From assembly GCA_000686145.1 (NCBI GenBank), contig JMMB01000007.1, positions 2,418,001 to 2,482,000 of the forward strand: DNA of 64,000 bases, read 5' to 3'. Source of the DNA: Peptostreptococcaceae bacterium VA2. Lineage in GTDB: Bacteria > Bacillota > Clostridia > Peptostreptococcales > Peptostreptococcaceae. The position numbers and the translations under genes were made by a program. Shown one piece after another: positions 9,241 to 18,374 of the stretch (the first letter of the stretch is position 1; each line of letters begins with the position of its first letter). Below the pieces are notes generated by a model. The model was not told the origin of the DNA. It searched no databases and saw only the letters and a list, made by a program, of their open reading frames with translations.

Positions 9241-10764
9241 TTAAACTAATTTTATATCAATATGATTTTTTTCTTTTCCATATTTATTTAAAGGCTTAAT
9301 TGCTGGTCCTTCCAATATGTTACCTTCATAATCAAATCTTGAAGCATGACATGGACAGTCCCAAGTTTTTTCAGCTGAATTAAAGTTAAGCTCACATCCA
9401 AGGTGTCTGCAACTAATATCTACAATATATAGTTTATCATTATAATGTCTATATGCACCATATCTTTTACCTTCAATGTTTACTTTTTTACCTTCGCCTC
9501 TATTTATTGGGAATTCATCACTTCCTATTTTAAGTTTACCAGAAATATAATTTATGCCAACATTTATATTTTCTTTTATAAAGTCACCAGATAAATAGCT
9601 TCCTTTTCTAGATGGATTAAAAAGTTCTTTATACTTAGAATCATTTTTAATTAATAAATCACTTATTAACATTGCTGATGCTGTACCATTGCTCATTCCC
9701 CACTTAGAAAATCCTGTTGCAACATATATATTTTCTATATTTTTATTTATATGTCCTATATAAGGTACATTATCAAAACTCATATAATCCTGCGCTGACC
9801 ATTGATATTTAAAATTTGTCACTCCAAATTTTTGTGTTGCATATTCTTTTAATTTTTCATATATTTCTTCTTCATTTTTACATTGACCTACTTTATGGTC
9901 TCCACCACCTATAATTAGTAGTTTACTTCCTTCATCATCATGTACTCTAAACGTTATTCCAGATTCTTCAACTCCTAAAAACATGCCTGGCAATATATCT
10001 TTATCTAATACTGCACCTAATAAATAAGATCTATCTGCTTTTTGCTTTGCAAAGTAAAAATTAAGTCCATCATACCAAGGTACATGAGATGCTATTACTA
10101 CATTAGTAGCTTCTATTTTTTTATTATCTTTAGTTGTTAGCTCGCATATTTTGCCCTTTTCAAAATCGACTATTGGAGTATTTTCATATACTTTAACACC
10201 CAATTTTGTACAGATTTTAACTAAACTGTCTAAATATTTTTTAGGGTTAAACTGTGCTTGGTTTTTAAAGCTAATAGCTCCCTTTATATCTAATGGTAAA
10301 TCTAAATTTTCATGGTAATCACAGTCTATTCCTATTTTTTCACATACTTCATACTCATCTTTTAAGTCTTCTAAATAATTTTCATTTTCTGTAAAAATGT
10401 ATGATGACACTCTTTCAAAGTTACAATTTATATTATTATTTATTATTATTTCTTCTATTAAATCTAAAGCTTTATCATTTGCTTCATAGTATAATTTTGC
10501 ATTTTCTATTCCATATTTTTTATCTATTTTACTGTAAATAATTTCATGTTGTGAAGTTATTTTACCTGTATTTCTTCCAGAGCCTCCATGGCCTATTTTA
10601 TCTGCATCAACTAAAGTTACTTCGACTCCTCCTTTAGCTAATAAATAAGCACACGTTAATCCTACAATTCCTCCTCCTACTACTACTGTATTAGTTTCTA
10701 TATTCATTTTTAAATTATTAAAATTATTATGTTTTGAACTTGAAATCCAATATGACTCATTCAT
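9241..10764 (-). CDS. FAD-dependent oxidoreductase with C-terminal Rieske [2Fe-2S] domain
   Basis: The 507-residue protein starts with a DAO-type FAD fold (TVVVGGGIVGLTCAYLLAKGG, residues ~26; GSGRNTGKITSQHE next), continues through a glycine-oxidase-like substrate domain, and ends with a Rieske domain (~415-507) carrying CRHLGCEL and CPCHASRFDYEGNILEGPA, that is the C-x-H...C-x-x-H cluster ligands. The fusion is known in Bacillus and clostridia but the substrate is not. It probably passes electrons from an amine or amino-acid-type substrate to the cluster. It is the first gene of a two-gene unit with ogt. Confidence 0.88.
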   Translation of the reverse strand: MNESYWISSSKHNNFNNLKMNIETNTVVVGGGIVGLTCAYLLAKGGVEVTLVDADKIGHGGSGRNTGKITSQHEIIYSKIDKKYGIENAKLYYEANDKALDLIEEIIINNNINCNFERVSSYIFTENENYLEDLKDEYEVCEKIGIDCDYHENLDLPLDIKGAISFKNQAQFNPKKYLDSLVKICTKLGVKVYENTPIVDFEKGKICELTTKDNKKIEATNVVIASHVPWYDGLNFYFAKQKADRSYLLGAVLDKDILPGMFLGVEESGITFRVHDDEGSKLLIIGGGDHKVGQCKNEEEIYEKLKEYATQKFGVTNFKYQWSAQDYMSFDNVPYIGHINKNIENIYVATGFSKWGMSNGTASAMLISDLLIKNDSKYKELFNPSRKGSYLSGDFIKENINVGINYISGKLKIGSDEFPINRGEGKKVNIEGKRYGAYRHYNDKLYIVDISCRHLGCELNFNSAEKTWDCPCHASRFDYEGNILEGPAIKPLNKYGKEKNHIDIKLV

Positions 10765-10863
10765 ATTCTTATTTCTCCTTATTGTAAAATTTCTTTATAT
10801 ATAGTATACTTCCCACCAAAATAAGTAATTATTATAATATAACTACATATTGGAGGAAAAGTA

Positions 10864-11841
10864 ATGAAAATTATGCTTAATCCTGATTTATATCATGGAA
10901 GTAAGAAAGAAAAGAATTTTTTTGAAGGATGGTATTTCAAGATTGTTGATAAAAACAATTTAAATAAATTTGCATTTATCCCTGGAGTTTCCCTAGGACA
11001 ATCAGTTAATGAACATCATAGTTTTATACAAGTATTAGATGGATTAAATATTAAATACAATTATTTAAAATTTGATAAAAGTGATTTTGATTTTAATAAC
11101 AACAATGATTTTAAAATAAACATAAAATCTAATTCTTTTTCATTGAATAATATTAACTTAAATTTAAAGTACGATGATAACACTATAATTGGAAGCCTAA
11201 AGTTTAAAAACATCGTTAAATGGAAAGATTCATTTATTAATCCTGGAAGTATGGGGTTTTATAATTATTTAAATTTTATGGAATGCTATAGTCAAGTATG
11301 CGCTGTAAATGGTGACATTGTAGGAAAGTTAAATATTAATGGAAAGTTAATAGACTTTACTGGTGGAAAGGTATATATCGAAAAAAATTGGGGCAAAAGT
11401 TTCCCTAAATCTTGGGTATGGATTCAAAGTAATAGCTTTAAAGAGTACAATGTGAGTGTTACTTGTTCTTTAGCTACTATTCCATTTCCTATTAAAGATT
11501 TCAAAGGTTTTTTAATAGGTGTTACATTAAAAAATAAATTTATTAGCTTTACTACTATAAATAATAGTAAGTTAAATTTAAAAAGTATTGGTAAGGATAT
11601 TGAATTGACAGTATCAAAAGATAATTTGAAATTAAAACTTAAAACTAAAACTAAAAAAAGTGATTTTGTTTTATGTATGGGGCCTAAAAATGGCGAAATG
11701 ATTCCACTAGTTAATGAAACACTTAATGGTATTGTTGAAATGACTTTAGAAAATACAAAAACAAAAAAAATAATATACAAAGGAATAGGTAATAGCACAG
11801 GTGTTGAGTATGGAGGAGATTTGATAAATATAATAAATTAA
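10864..11841 (+). CDS. Tocopherol-cyclase-like (lipocalin-type) protein
   Basis: The 325-residue protein begins MKIMLNPDLYHGSKKEKNFFEGWYFK; the FEGWYFK motif and later NWGKSFPKSWVWIQSN are hallmarks of the tocopherol-cyclase-like family found in plants and also, without tocopherol synthesis, in clostridia. No signal peptide or membrane segment is seen, and the rest is beta-rich. Its bacterial substrate is unknown. A good GGAGG ribosome site lies six bases before ATG. The TAA stop is inside the terminator stem shared with the convergent ABC gene. Confidence 0.75.
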   Translation: MKIMLNPDLYHGSKKEKNFFEGWYFKIVDKNNLNKFAFIPGVSLGQSVNEHHSFIQVLDGLNIKYNYLKFDKSDFDFNNNNDFKINIKSNSFSLNNINLNLKYDDNTIIGSLKFKNIVKWKDSFINPGSMGFYNYLNFMECYSQVCAVNGDIVGKLNINGKLIDFTGGKVYIEKNWGKSFPKSWVWIQSNSFKEYNVSVTCSLATIPFPIKDFKGFLIGVTLKNKFISFTTINNSKLNLKSIGKDIELTVSKDNLKLKLKTKTKKSDFVLCMGPKNGEMIPLVNETLNGIVEMTLENTKTKKIIYKGIGNSTGVEYGGDLINIIN

Positions 11842-11873
11842 GACAGGAGTATTTTTTAATACTCCTGTCTTAA
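11838..11873 (+). terminator. Bidirectional terminator between convergent genes
   Basis: A perfect 16-bp stem (11838-11853 with 11858-11873, TTTT loop) includes the stop codon of the plus-strand gene and sits 5 nt from the end of the minus-strand gene. Confidence 0.85.
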
Positions 11874-11878
11874 TTATA

Positions 11879-13579
11879 TTACTTTCTATGAAGTTTACTA
11901 TATACCCCGCCTTTTTTGATAAGTTCTTCGTGAGTACCTCTTTCTTCTATTCCTTTATCAGTTAAAACTATTATTTCATCTGCATTTTTAATTGTTGATA
12001 ATCTGTGTGCTACAACTAAACTTGTTCTATCGTTACTTAATTCTTCTAGCGATTTTTGTATTTCATATTCTGTAACATTATCAAGTGCTGAAGTAGCTTC
12101 ATCTAATATCATTATTGGAGGATTTTTTAAAAATATCCTTGCTATTGATACTCTTTGCTTTTGTCCTCCTGATAATTTAACTCCTCGTTCACCAATATAT
12201 GTATCATATTTTTCTGGCAGAGTCATTATGAAATCATGTATTCTAGCTTTTTTACAAGCGTCTATTATTTCTGTATAACTTGCATCTGATTTTCCTATAA
12301 CTATATTGTCTTTTACAGTTCCTGTAAATAAGAAAACATCTTGTGCCACTACACCTATATTTCTTCTAAGTGAATCTAGTGTTACATCCTTTATACTTAT
12401 GCCATCTATCTTTATATCACCTTCATTAAAATCAAAGAACCTCGGTATAAGATTACATAATGTAGTTTTTCCACCACCAGATGGTCCAACTAATGCTACA
12501 CTCTTACCTGCTTCTACTGATAAACTTAAATTATTTAAAATTTGATTATTATCTTCGTAAGTAAACGATATATTTTCTATTTCTATATTACCTTTTACAT
12601 CTTTAATTTCTATTGGATTTTCTTTTTCTTTTTCAATTTCCTCATTTATTATTTCACTAAATCTTTCAAACCCAGTCATACCATTTTGGTATTGTTCTGT
12701 AAAGTTTATCAATTTTCTAATTGGTTGTATAAACATCTTTACATAAAGAAGATACGCTGCAAAATCTCCTAAAGTTATAGTGTTCATATAAGTAAAATAT
12801 CCTGCTATTATTAATACTATTAATTCTAGTATATCTATTAATAAAAACATTCCAGAAAAATACTGTGCCATAACTTTGTAAGCACTTTCTCTTGCATGTT
12901 TAAATATATTATTAGATTTATTAAATTTTTCTAATTCTTCATTTTGTGTTCCAAACGATTTTGTAACTTTCATACCTGCTATACTGTTTTCTAAAGTTGC
13001 ATTTACATCACCAGTTTTTACTCTAGTTTCTTTAAATGCTCTACTCATTCTTTTTCTTTGGCTTATTGCATAGAAAAGTATAATTGGTAATATTGCAAAT
13101 ACTATCAAAGTAAGTTCTACATTTATTCCAAGTAATATAAAGAAAGAACCAACTAACATTACTAAGGATACGAATAAATCCTCTGGACCATGATGTGCTA
13201 ATTCTGAAATTTCCATAAGATCATTTATTATCCTAGACATTATAACTCCAGATTTATTATCATTAAAATATGAATTAGGAAGTTTCTGTAAATGAGTAAA
13301 TACATCACTTCTCATATCTGCTTGCATCCTTACACCAACTACATGACCCCAATACTGCATGAAATAATTTAAAGCAGCTTTTACAATAAATATTATTAAT
13401 AATGTTATCGCAAATACTATTAACATCCTTGAATCTTTGCTAGGTACAACATCATCCATTATACTTCTAGTTATCATTGGATATACTAAGTCACATAATG
13501 CAACTGTAAATGCCGCTAGTAAATCAAGTAAAAATAGTTTTTTGTACGGTTTGTAATACTTTATAAATTCTTTTATCAT
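11879..13579 (-). CDS. ABC exporter, fused permease and ATPase
   Basis: The 566-residue half-transporter has six membrane helices in the first ~310 residues (ABC type-I exporter fold, with MQADMRSDVFTHLQKLPNSYFN coupling region), then a nucleotide-binding domain with Walker A GPSGGGKTT (~365), signature LSGGQKQRVSIAR (~468), Walker B IMILDEATSAL and the H-loop VAHRLST. It should work as a homodimer, since no second half-transporter lies next to it. The substrate (drug, lipid or peptide) cannot be told from sequence. An inverted repeat lies ~80 nt upstream. Confidence 0.88.
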   Translation of the reverse strand: MIKEFIKYYKPYKKLFLLDLLAAFTVALCDLVYPMITRSIMDDVVPSKDSRMLIVFAITLLIIFIVKAALNYFMQYWGHVVGVRMQADMRSDVFTHLQKLPNSYFNDNKSGVIMSRIINDLMEISELAHHGPEDLFVSLVMLVGSFFILLGINVELTLIVFAILPIILFYAISQRKRMSRAFKETRVKTGDVNATLENSIAGMKVTKSFGTQNEELEKFNKSNNIFKHARESAYKVMAQYFSGMFLLIDILELIVLIIAGYFTYMNTITLGDFAAYLLYVKMFIQPIRKLINFTEQYQNGMTGFERFSEIINEEIEKEKENPIEIKDVKGNIEIENISFTYEDNNQILNNLSLSVEAGKSVALVGPSGGGKTTLCNLIPRFFDFNEGDIKIDGISIKDVTLDSLRRNIGVVAQDVFLFTGTVKDNIVIGKSDASYTEIIDACKKARIHDFIMTLPEKYDTYIGERGVKLSGGQKQRVSIARIFLKNPPIMILDEATSALDNVTEYEIQKSLEELSNDRTSLVVAHRLSTIKNADEIIVLTDKGIEERGTHEELIKKGGVYSKLHRK

Positions 13580-13658
13580 ATCCTACCTCCATTCATCCTT
13601 TATATATATACACTTTTATCACTCTTAGTAAACTATAATATATAAATTTATTGTCCCT

Positions 13659-13696
13659 CAAACGTGACATAAACATATATATTAATTTCACGTTTG
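13659..13696. promoter_or_regulatory. Inverted repeat upstream of the ABC exporter gene
   Basis: CAAACGTGA (13659-13667) and TCACGTTTG (13688-13696) are exact inverted copies separated by 20 nt, about 80-117 nt ahead of the exporter start. The spacing suits a dimeric repressor site or a hairpin. The regulator is unknown. Confidence 0.4.
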
Positions 13697-13810
13697 CATG
13701 AATTATATGGTATAAATTACTATCTTAATTTTATCTTCTAAAGTAAGTATATGCAAATTTTATTTAAGTATAATTTAAATGCATCTATTATTTTATCGTT
13801 ACAAAAAAAT

Positions 13811-13850
13811 AAATTTGTATGATAATTATTAATAATTATCATACAAATTT
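13811..13850. terminator. Perfect 40-bp palindrome, terminator of the siderophore operon
   Basis: Both 20-nt halves (13811-13830 and 13831-13850) are exact reverse complements with no spacer. It starts 12 nt after the stop of the binding-protein gene, and the minus-strand RNA would continue into a short U-rich stretch. The core TGATAATTATTAATAATTATCA also resembles a Fur operator, so a regulatory role cannot be excluded. Confidence 0.65.
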
Positions 13851-13862
13851 TAAAATTAATTA

Positions 13863-14834
13863 TTATTTATTATCTACTGCATCATTTATTTCGTCTATCA
13901 TTGTATTTGTAGACATAAACCCACCATCACTTAAGTACCAAGATTGAGTATCTAAGTAAATTATTTTATCTTCTTTGGCTGCTTTAGTATTACTTATTAA
14001 TTCATTGTTTAATATTTCTTGTGCAGGTTTTTGCTCTTTATCATTTGATATAACTGATTTATCTATTACAAATACATAATCAGAATCTTGACTTGCTACA
14101 TATTCAAATGAAACATCTTGTCCGTGGTCTGCTGATCTAACATCTTCATCAGTATTTTTAAATCCTAAGTTTTTGTATATTAATCCAAATCTTGAATCTT
14201 GCCCAAATACACTTAAACTTCCATTACTAACCATTAAAGTAGTTGCTTTATATCCTTTATCAGTTACTTCTTTGTTTAACTTTTCTATCTTATCATTTAT
14301 ATTAGCTAATTCTTGATCTACTTTTTCTTCTTTATTAAATATATCACCTAAAACTTCCATATTATGAGTAAAGCTTTCCATATACTTTCCATCTTCTTTA
14401 GACATTGATATTGTTGGTGCTATTTTATTTAATTTATTATAAAAGCTATGTTGTCTTCCATTTATTATTATCAAATCTGGGTTAAGTTCATTTATTTTTT
14501 CTAAATCTGGCTCCTTTAATCCACCTACATTTGCATATTCATCGCCTTCATACTTATTTAAATATTTAGGTATAGTAGATCCTTTTGCGACCCCTACAAC
14601 TCCATCTATGTCTAAAACTTCCATTGCATCTAGTGCTGCATAATCAAATACTACTATTTTTTTGGGATTTTCAGTAACTTCTGTACTACCTAATGCATGT
14701 TCTACCTTTATTGCTTCTTTTGTATTATCTTTTGCTTCTTCTTTTACTTTGTTTGAAAATACTAACATACCTCCAATTATACCTACTATTACTAATCCTG
14801 ATATTAATGCTACTTTTTTATTCATTTTATTCAT
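13863..14834 (-). CDS. yclQ: Iron-siderophore ABC transporter, substrate-binding protein (YclQ-like)
   Basis: The 323-residue protein has an N-terminal hydrophobic segment (ALISGLVIVGIIGGMLVFS) followed by a periplasmic-binding fold: IVVFDYAALDAMEVL, KEPDLEKINELNPDLIIINGRQ and a C-terminal lobe with FEYVASQDSDYVFVID. These match petrobactin-type binding proteins (YclQ/FatB). No lipobox cysteine is visible, so membrane attachment seems to be by an uncleaved helix, which is unusual for a Gram-positive binding protein. It is the last gene of the operon, with its own Fur-box-like site in the 83-nt gap before it. Confidence 0.83.
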   Translation of the reverse strand: MNKMNKKVALISGLVIVGIIGGMLVFSNKVKEEAKDNTKEAIKVEHALGSTEVTENPKKIVVFDYAALDAMEVLDIDGVVGVAKGSTIPKYLNKYEGDEYANVGGLKEPDLEKINELNPDLIIINGRQHSFYNKLNKIAPTISMSKEDGKYMESFTHNMEVLGDIFNKEEKVDQELANINDKIEKLNKEVTDKGYKATTLMVSNGSLSVFGQDSRFGLIYKNLGFKNTDEDVRSADHGQDVSFEYVASQDSDYVFVIDKSVISNDKEQKPAQEILNNELISNTKAAKEDKIIYLDTQSWYLSDGGFMSTNTMIDEINDAVDNK

Positions 14835-14879
14835 CCTCTCTTGCTTTTATTATATTTTATCGATTTCATATTCCATTTT

Positions 14880-14898
14880 TATAACGATTATCATTATC
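14880..14898. promoter_or_regulatory. Fur-box-like operator ahead of the binding-protein gene
   Basis: On the minus strand the 19 bases match the classical Fur consensus GATAATGATAATCATTATC at 17 of 19 positions. It lies 46 nt upstream of the yclQ-like start, suggesting extra iron-controlled transcription of that gene. Confidence 0.75.
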
Positions 14899-14917
14899 AA
14901 TATTTTTGTAAAATTTT

Positions 14918-15673
14918 TTAGAAGTAAATACAGATTTTTTCTCCATTTATTTCTCTTATCTCAAATTCCATTTCATAAATAGATTCTAGAGTTTTTTTAT
15001 TAATTATTTCATCACGAGTTCCATGACTAGCTATTTTACCATCTTTAAGCGCGACTATGTAATCTGAATAACAAGATGTATAGTTTATATCATGCATAAC
15101 TAAAACAACTGTTTTACCTAATTCATCACATAAATTTCTAAGTACTTTCATCATTTCTACTGAGTGCTTCATATCTAAATTATTAAGTGGTTCATCTAAA
15201 AATACATATTCCGTATTTTGTGCTATAACCATTGCAATGTAAGCTCTTTGTCTTTGACCTCCACTTAGTTCATCTAAGTATTTATCTTCTATTTCTTTAA
15301 GTTTCATATACTCAATAGCTTCATCTATATACTTATTATCTTCACTTGTAAGTCTTCCTTGACTATGCGGAAATCTACCAAAGCTAACTAACTCTCTTAT
15401 TGTAAGTTTTAAATTCACATTGTTAGATTGCTTAAGTATAGCTATTTTTTTGGATAAATCTTTGTTATCCCATGCATCTAAATTTTTTCCATCTATTATT
15501 ATGCTTCCACCATCTTTTTTCATAAGCCTAGTTATCATTGATAAAGCAGTACTTTTTCCAGCTCCATTTGGGCCTATGAAAGAAGTTATTTTACCTTTGT
15601 CTATATTAACTGAAAATTTATCTACAACAGTTTTGTTAGAATATTTTTTTATTATATCTTTTACTACTATCAT
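14918..15673 (-). CDS. yclP: Iron-siderophore ABC transporter, ATPase (YclP-like)
   Basis: The 251-residue ATPase has Walker A IGPNGAGKST (residues ~33), a Q-loop at LKQSNN, signature LSGGQRQRAYIAMVIAQ, Walker B YVFLDEPLNNLD and the H-loop VMHDINY. The form matches iron-siderophore importers of the FecE/FhuC class. Its start overlaps the permease stop (TAATG), so translation is coupled. It energises import through the two permeases upstream. Confidence 0.88.
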   Translation of the reverse strand: MIVVKDIIKKYSNKTVVDKFSVNIDKGKITSFIGPNGAGKSTALSMITRLMKKDGGSIIIDGKNLDAWDNKDLSKKIAILKQSNNVNLKLTIRELVSFGRFPHSQGRLTSEDNKYIDEAIEYMKLKEIEDKYLDELSGGQRQRAYIAMVIAQNTEYVFLDEPLNNLDMKHSVEMMKVLRNLCDELGKTVVLVMHDINYTSCYSDYIVALKDGKIASHGTRDEIINKKTLESIYEMEFEIREINGEKICIYF

Positions 15674-16683
15674 TATGCCTTACTCTCCTTTAATAATAAG
15701 TATATAAAGTATATTCCACCTATAAAGTTTATAATTACACTTAAAGTTGTGTTGAAACTAAATACTCTTTCTACTAAAAATTGACCACTTACTAATGTTA
15801 ATACACTTACTAATACAGATACAGTTAATAAATAAGTATGCTTATAAGTATTTAATATCTGTTTTGTAACATTTACTACTATTAATCCTAAGAAAGTTAT
15901 AGGACCTACTAAAGCTGTAGAAACTGAAACTAAAATAGATACTACTATTATCATTTTCTTTACAATTTTATCATAATCTACACCTAAGTTTATAGCATGA
16001 TCTTTACCTAAACTTATAACATCTAGATACTTTAAATCATCATAGATAAATGGAATCATAGCTATTATAATTACAGATCCTATCAATAGAATTTGTGTAT
16101 TCACATTCCCAAAGCTTGCATATAAGCTATTTTGAAGTGCTGCATATTCATTTGGATCTATTATAACTTGCATAAATATTGACATACTTTTAAATAATGT
16201 TCCAAATATCATACCTATTAGTAATAAAAAAAATATATTATTATTACTTTTTTCAAATAACTTTTTATAAAGAATAAAACTAGCTATAACCATTACTGTT
16301 ACTGATAATAGAAAGTTACTACTTTTATTGGTTACAAAATTACTTTCTACTCCTACGAAAAATACTATTATAGTTTGAACTAACACATATAATGAATCTA
16401 AACCTAATACGCTCGGTGTTAATATATTGTTATTAGTTATTGTTTGGAAAATCGTAGATGAGAAAGCTATACATCCTCCAGTTAAAATTATTGCTATTAA
16501 TTTTGGTATTCTTTGACTCATTGCATAGTCGAAGTGGCTAGGGTTTACACCTGATGTTAAAAACAATACTGAAAATACTAATATCAATGCACCTAATATG
16601 TAAAGTATTCTTTTTTGCTTGTTTTCTTTATTTATATATAAATTACTTTTGCTAGGTAATTTATTTGTAGAACTAATTTGCAT
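15673..16683 (-). CDS. yclO: Iron-siderophore ABC transporter, permease (YclO-like)
   Basis: The 336-residue FecCD-type permease has about nine or ten membrane helices; characteristic stretches are RIPKLIAIILTGGCIAFSSTIFQTITNNNILTP (motif at ~55-85) and GPITFLGLIVVN near residue 262. It begins at an ATG behind GGAGG and overlaps the previous permease gene by 11 nt. It forms a heterodimer with the YclN-like subunit. Confidence 0.86.
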   Translation of the reverse strand: MQISSTNKLPSKSNLYINKENKQKRILYILGALILVFSVLFLTSGVNPSHFDYAMSQRIPKLIAIILTGGCIAFSSTIFQTITNNNILTPSVLGLDSLYVLVQTIIVFFVGVESNFVTNKSSNFLLSVTVMVIASFILYKKLFEKSNNNIFFLLLIGMIFGTLFKSMSIFMQVIIDPNEYAALQNSLYASFGNVNTQILLIGSVIIIAMIPFIYDDLKYLDVISLGKDHAINLGVDYDKIVKKMIIVVSILVSVSTALVGPITFLGLIVVNVTKQILNTYKHTYLLTVSVLVSVLTLVSGQFLVERVFSFNTTLSVIINFIGGIYFIYLLLKESKA

Positions 16684-17626
16684 ATGAATTCCTCCTTAAT
16701 ATCATGTATAAGAACATTCCACTTCCGATAACCCCTACTGTAAGACCTATTGGTATTTCGTATGGATATATTATAATTCTTGAGAATATATCACAACTTA
16801 AAACAAATATTGCTCCAAATAGCCCGGTGTGCCAGATGCTATCTTTTATATTATCCCCTTTATACATAGATACTATATTAGGAACTATTAAACCTATAAA
16901 CGGTATACTTCCAACTGTTATAACTACACTCGATGTTACTACTGCTACTATAGTTAAACCAATATTAACTATTTTATTGTAATTAAGTCCTAGGTTTGTT
17001 GCAAAGTCTTCTCCCATACCTGCTATAGTAAATTTATTAGCGTATAAATATGCTATTACTATAAGTGGTATTGTTATGTATAACATTTCATAATTCCCTT
17101 TAAGTATCATAGCAAAATTTCCTTGCATCCATGATGATATGTCTTGCATTAAGTTATTTTTATAAGCTATAAATGTAGTCATTGAACCAATTATATTACC
17201 AAACATTATTCCAACTAATGGTACAAAAACTGCATTTTTAAACTGTAATCTCTTTAATATATTCATAAATAAGAATGTCCCTATAAGAGAAAATATAAAT
17301 GAAACTATCATCTTTCCACTCATTCCAGCTTTAGGAAGTAAAAGCATTGAAAATACTAACCCTAATTGAGCTGCATCTATTGTTGCTCCTGTTGTTGGTG
17401 ATACAAATTTATTTTTACTTATCTGTTGCATTATAAGACCACATATACTCATTCCAATACCTGCAACTAATATACTTATTAACCTTGGTATTCGACTTAT
17501 AAGTAATATATTTAACTTCTCATTATTTAGTTTCAATATATCTACTATTTTAATATCATGTACTCCTATGAAAATAGAGATTAATGATAATACTATCAAT
17601 AAAATTATTAAGTACCTCTTCTTCAT
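16673..17626 (-). CDS. yclN: Iron-siderophore ABC transporter, permease (YclN-like)
   Basis: I start at ATG 17626 (MKKRYLIILL), three bases after AGGAGGC; an upstream in-frame ATG would read through the palindrome in the leader and has no ribosome site. The 317-residue FecCD-type permease shows RIPRLISILVAGIGMSICGLIMQQ near the N-terminus and VGSIPFIGLIVPNI near residue 235. First gene of the operon; gene order N-O-P-Q is the same as the Bacillus subtilis petrobactin system. A Fur-box-like site lies upstream. Confidence 0.86.
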   Translation of the reverse strand: MKKRYLIILLIVLSLISIFIGVHDIKIVDILKLNNEKLNILLISRIPRLISILVAGIGMSICGLIMQQISKNKFVSPTTGATIDAAQLGLVFSMLLLPKAGMSGKMIVSFIFSLIGTFLFMNILKRLQFKNAVFVPLVGIMFGNIIGSMTTFIAYKNNLMQDISSWMQGNFAMILKGNYEMLYITIPLIVIAYLYANKFTIAGMGEDFATNLGLNYNKIVNIGLTIVAVVTSSVVITVGSIPFIGLIVPNIVSMYKGDNIKDSIWHTGLFGAIFVLSCDIFSRIIIYPYEIPIGLTVGVIGSGMFLYMILRRNSYAN

Positions 17627-17650
17627 AACGCCTCCTATTTTTTTAGTTGT

Positions 17651-17685
17651 TTGAGAATTAATATCTATTGATATCAATTCTCAAA
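17651..17685. repeat. Palindrome in the leader of the siderophore operon
   Basis: TTGAGAATTAATATC and its near-complement GATATCAATTCTCAA face each other across a few bases, between the Fur-like site and the yclN-like start. It may be a second operator or an mRNA hairpin; there is no U-tract, so it is not a terminator. Confidence 0.5.
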
Positions 17686-17705
17686 CTCTTCAACCTTATT
17701 CTATT

Positions 17706-17724
17706 GATAAAATTTATCATTGTC
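17706..17724. promoter_or_regulatory. Fur-box-like operator ahead of the siderophore operon
   Basis: On the minus strand the 19 bases agree with the Fur consensus at 15 of 19 positions, including both GATAAT-like and TTATC ends. It lies 80 nt upstream of the first permease gene. Confidence 0.65.
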
Positions 17725-17744
17725 AATTACTTTTTTTAAATTGA

Positions 17745-17981
17745 TTATTTAAAATACTCCTTATTTGTGTATTTTTCAACATTTAGACTATTATTATTTT
17801 TATATTTACAACTTTTACAATCTTTATTACAAGAATCTATTTTATCTAGACATTCTATAAAAGCTTGTTTGCTACTATTTTTAACCTTTATAATAGGAAT
17901 ATTTTTTCTAGCATCTTTTAAAGCTGTATCTACCATCTTATGAGATATTGTTGATATAAAAAGTACTGTTGCATCTAGTAT
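17745..17981 (-). pseudogene. DUF2325 protein, C-terminal fragment cut by the insertion sequence
   Basis: The open frame extends upstream of the apparent ATG right to the insertion-sequence boundary, reading ILDATVLFISTISHKMVDTALKDARKNIPI and then KNSSKQAF, which is the core of DUF2325 (the conserved SH followed by an A-K/R-x-x-IP strand). The tail has a CNKDCKSC cysteine cluster. The N-terminal part is missing here; a stop-free stretch on the same strand beyond the element may be part of it. An internal ATG could still make a 63-residue peptide, but I see no good ribosome site. Confidence 0.65.
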
Positions 17982-18056
17982 AATCCCCTCATAGTAGACA
18001 CATAAAAAAAAGCATCGTATAATGATGCTGATTGTGAATAAGATAAGGGGGGGTCT

Positions 18057-18374
18057 ATGAATAAAAAATATAATAAATATGATAAAGAATTGAAATTTAA
18101 AGCTGTAGATATGTATTTAAATGAAGGTATTAGTGCTGTTCGTGTTGCACAAACCTTGGGTATTAAAAATAAGAAACAAGTTCAAGATTGGACAAAATCA
18201 TATAATGCAAAAGGTATTACTGCATTTGATGAAGAAACTCGAGGTAAAGCTACTGGCTCTAGAAAAGGCAGACCTAAAACTAAATTTAAATCTTTAGAAG
18301 AGGAATTAAACTACTTACGCATGGAGGATGAATATTTTAAAAAGCTACATTCCCTATCGGTAAAGAAAAAATAG
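18057..18374 (+). CDS. IS3-family transposase OrfA
   Basis: The 105-residue protein starts with a helix-turn-helix of the IS150/IS3 type (YDKELKFKAVDMYLNEG..SAVRVAQTLGI, then QVQDWTKSY) and ends in a leucine-zipper-like stretch (LEEELNYLRMEDEYFKKLHSL). It is preceded by AGGGGGGG. The A-rich end (AAAGAAAAAATAGG at ~18363-18376) is a likely -1 programmed-frameshift site into orfB. Confidence 0.85.
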   Translation: MNKKYNKYDKELKFKAVDMYLNEGISAVRVAQTLGIKNKKQVQDWTKSYNAKGITAFDEETRGKATGSRKGRPKTKFKSLEEELNYLRMEDEYFKKLHSLSVKKK

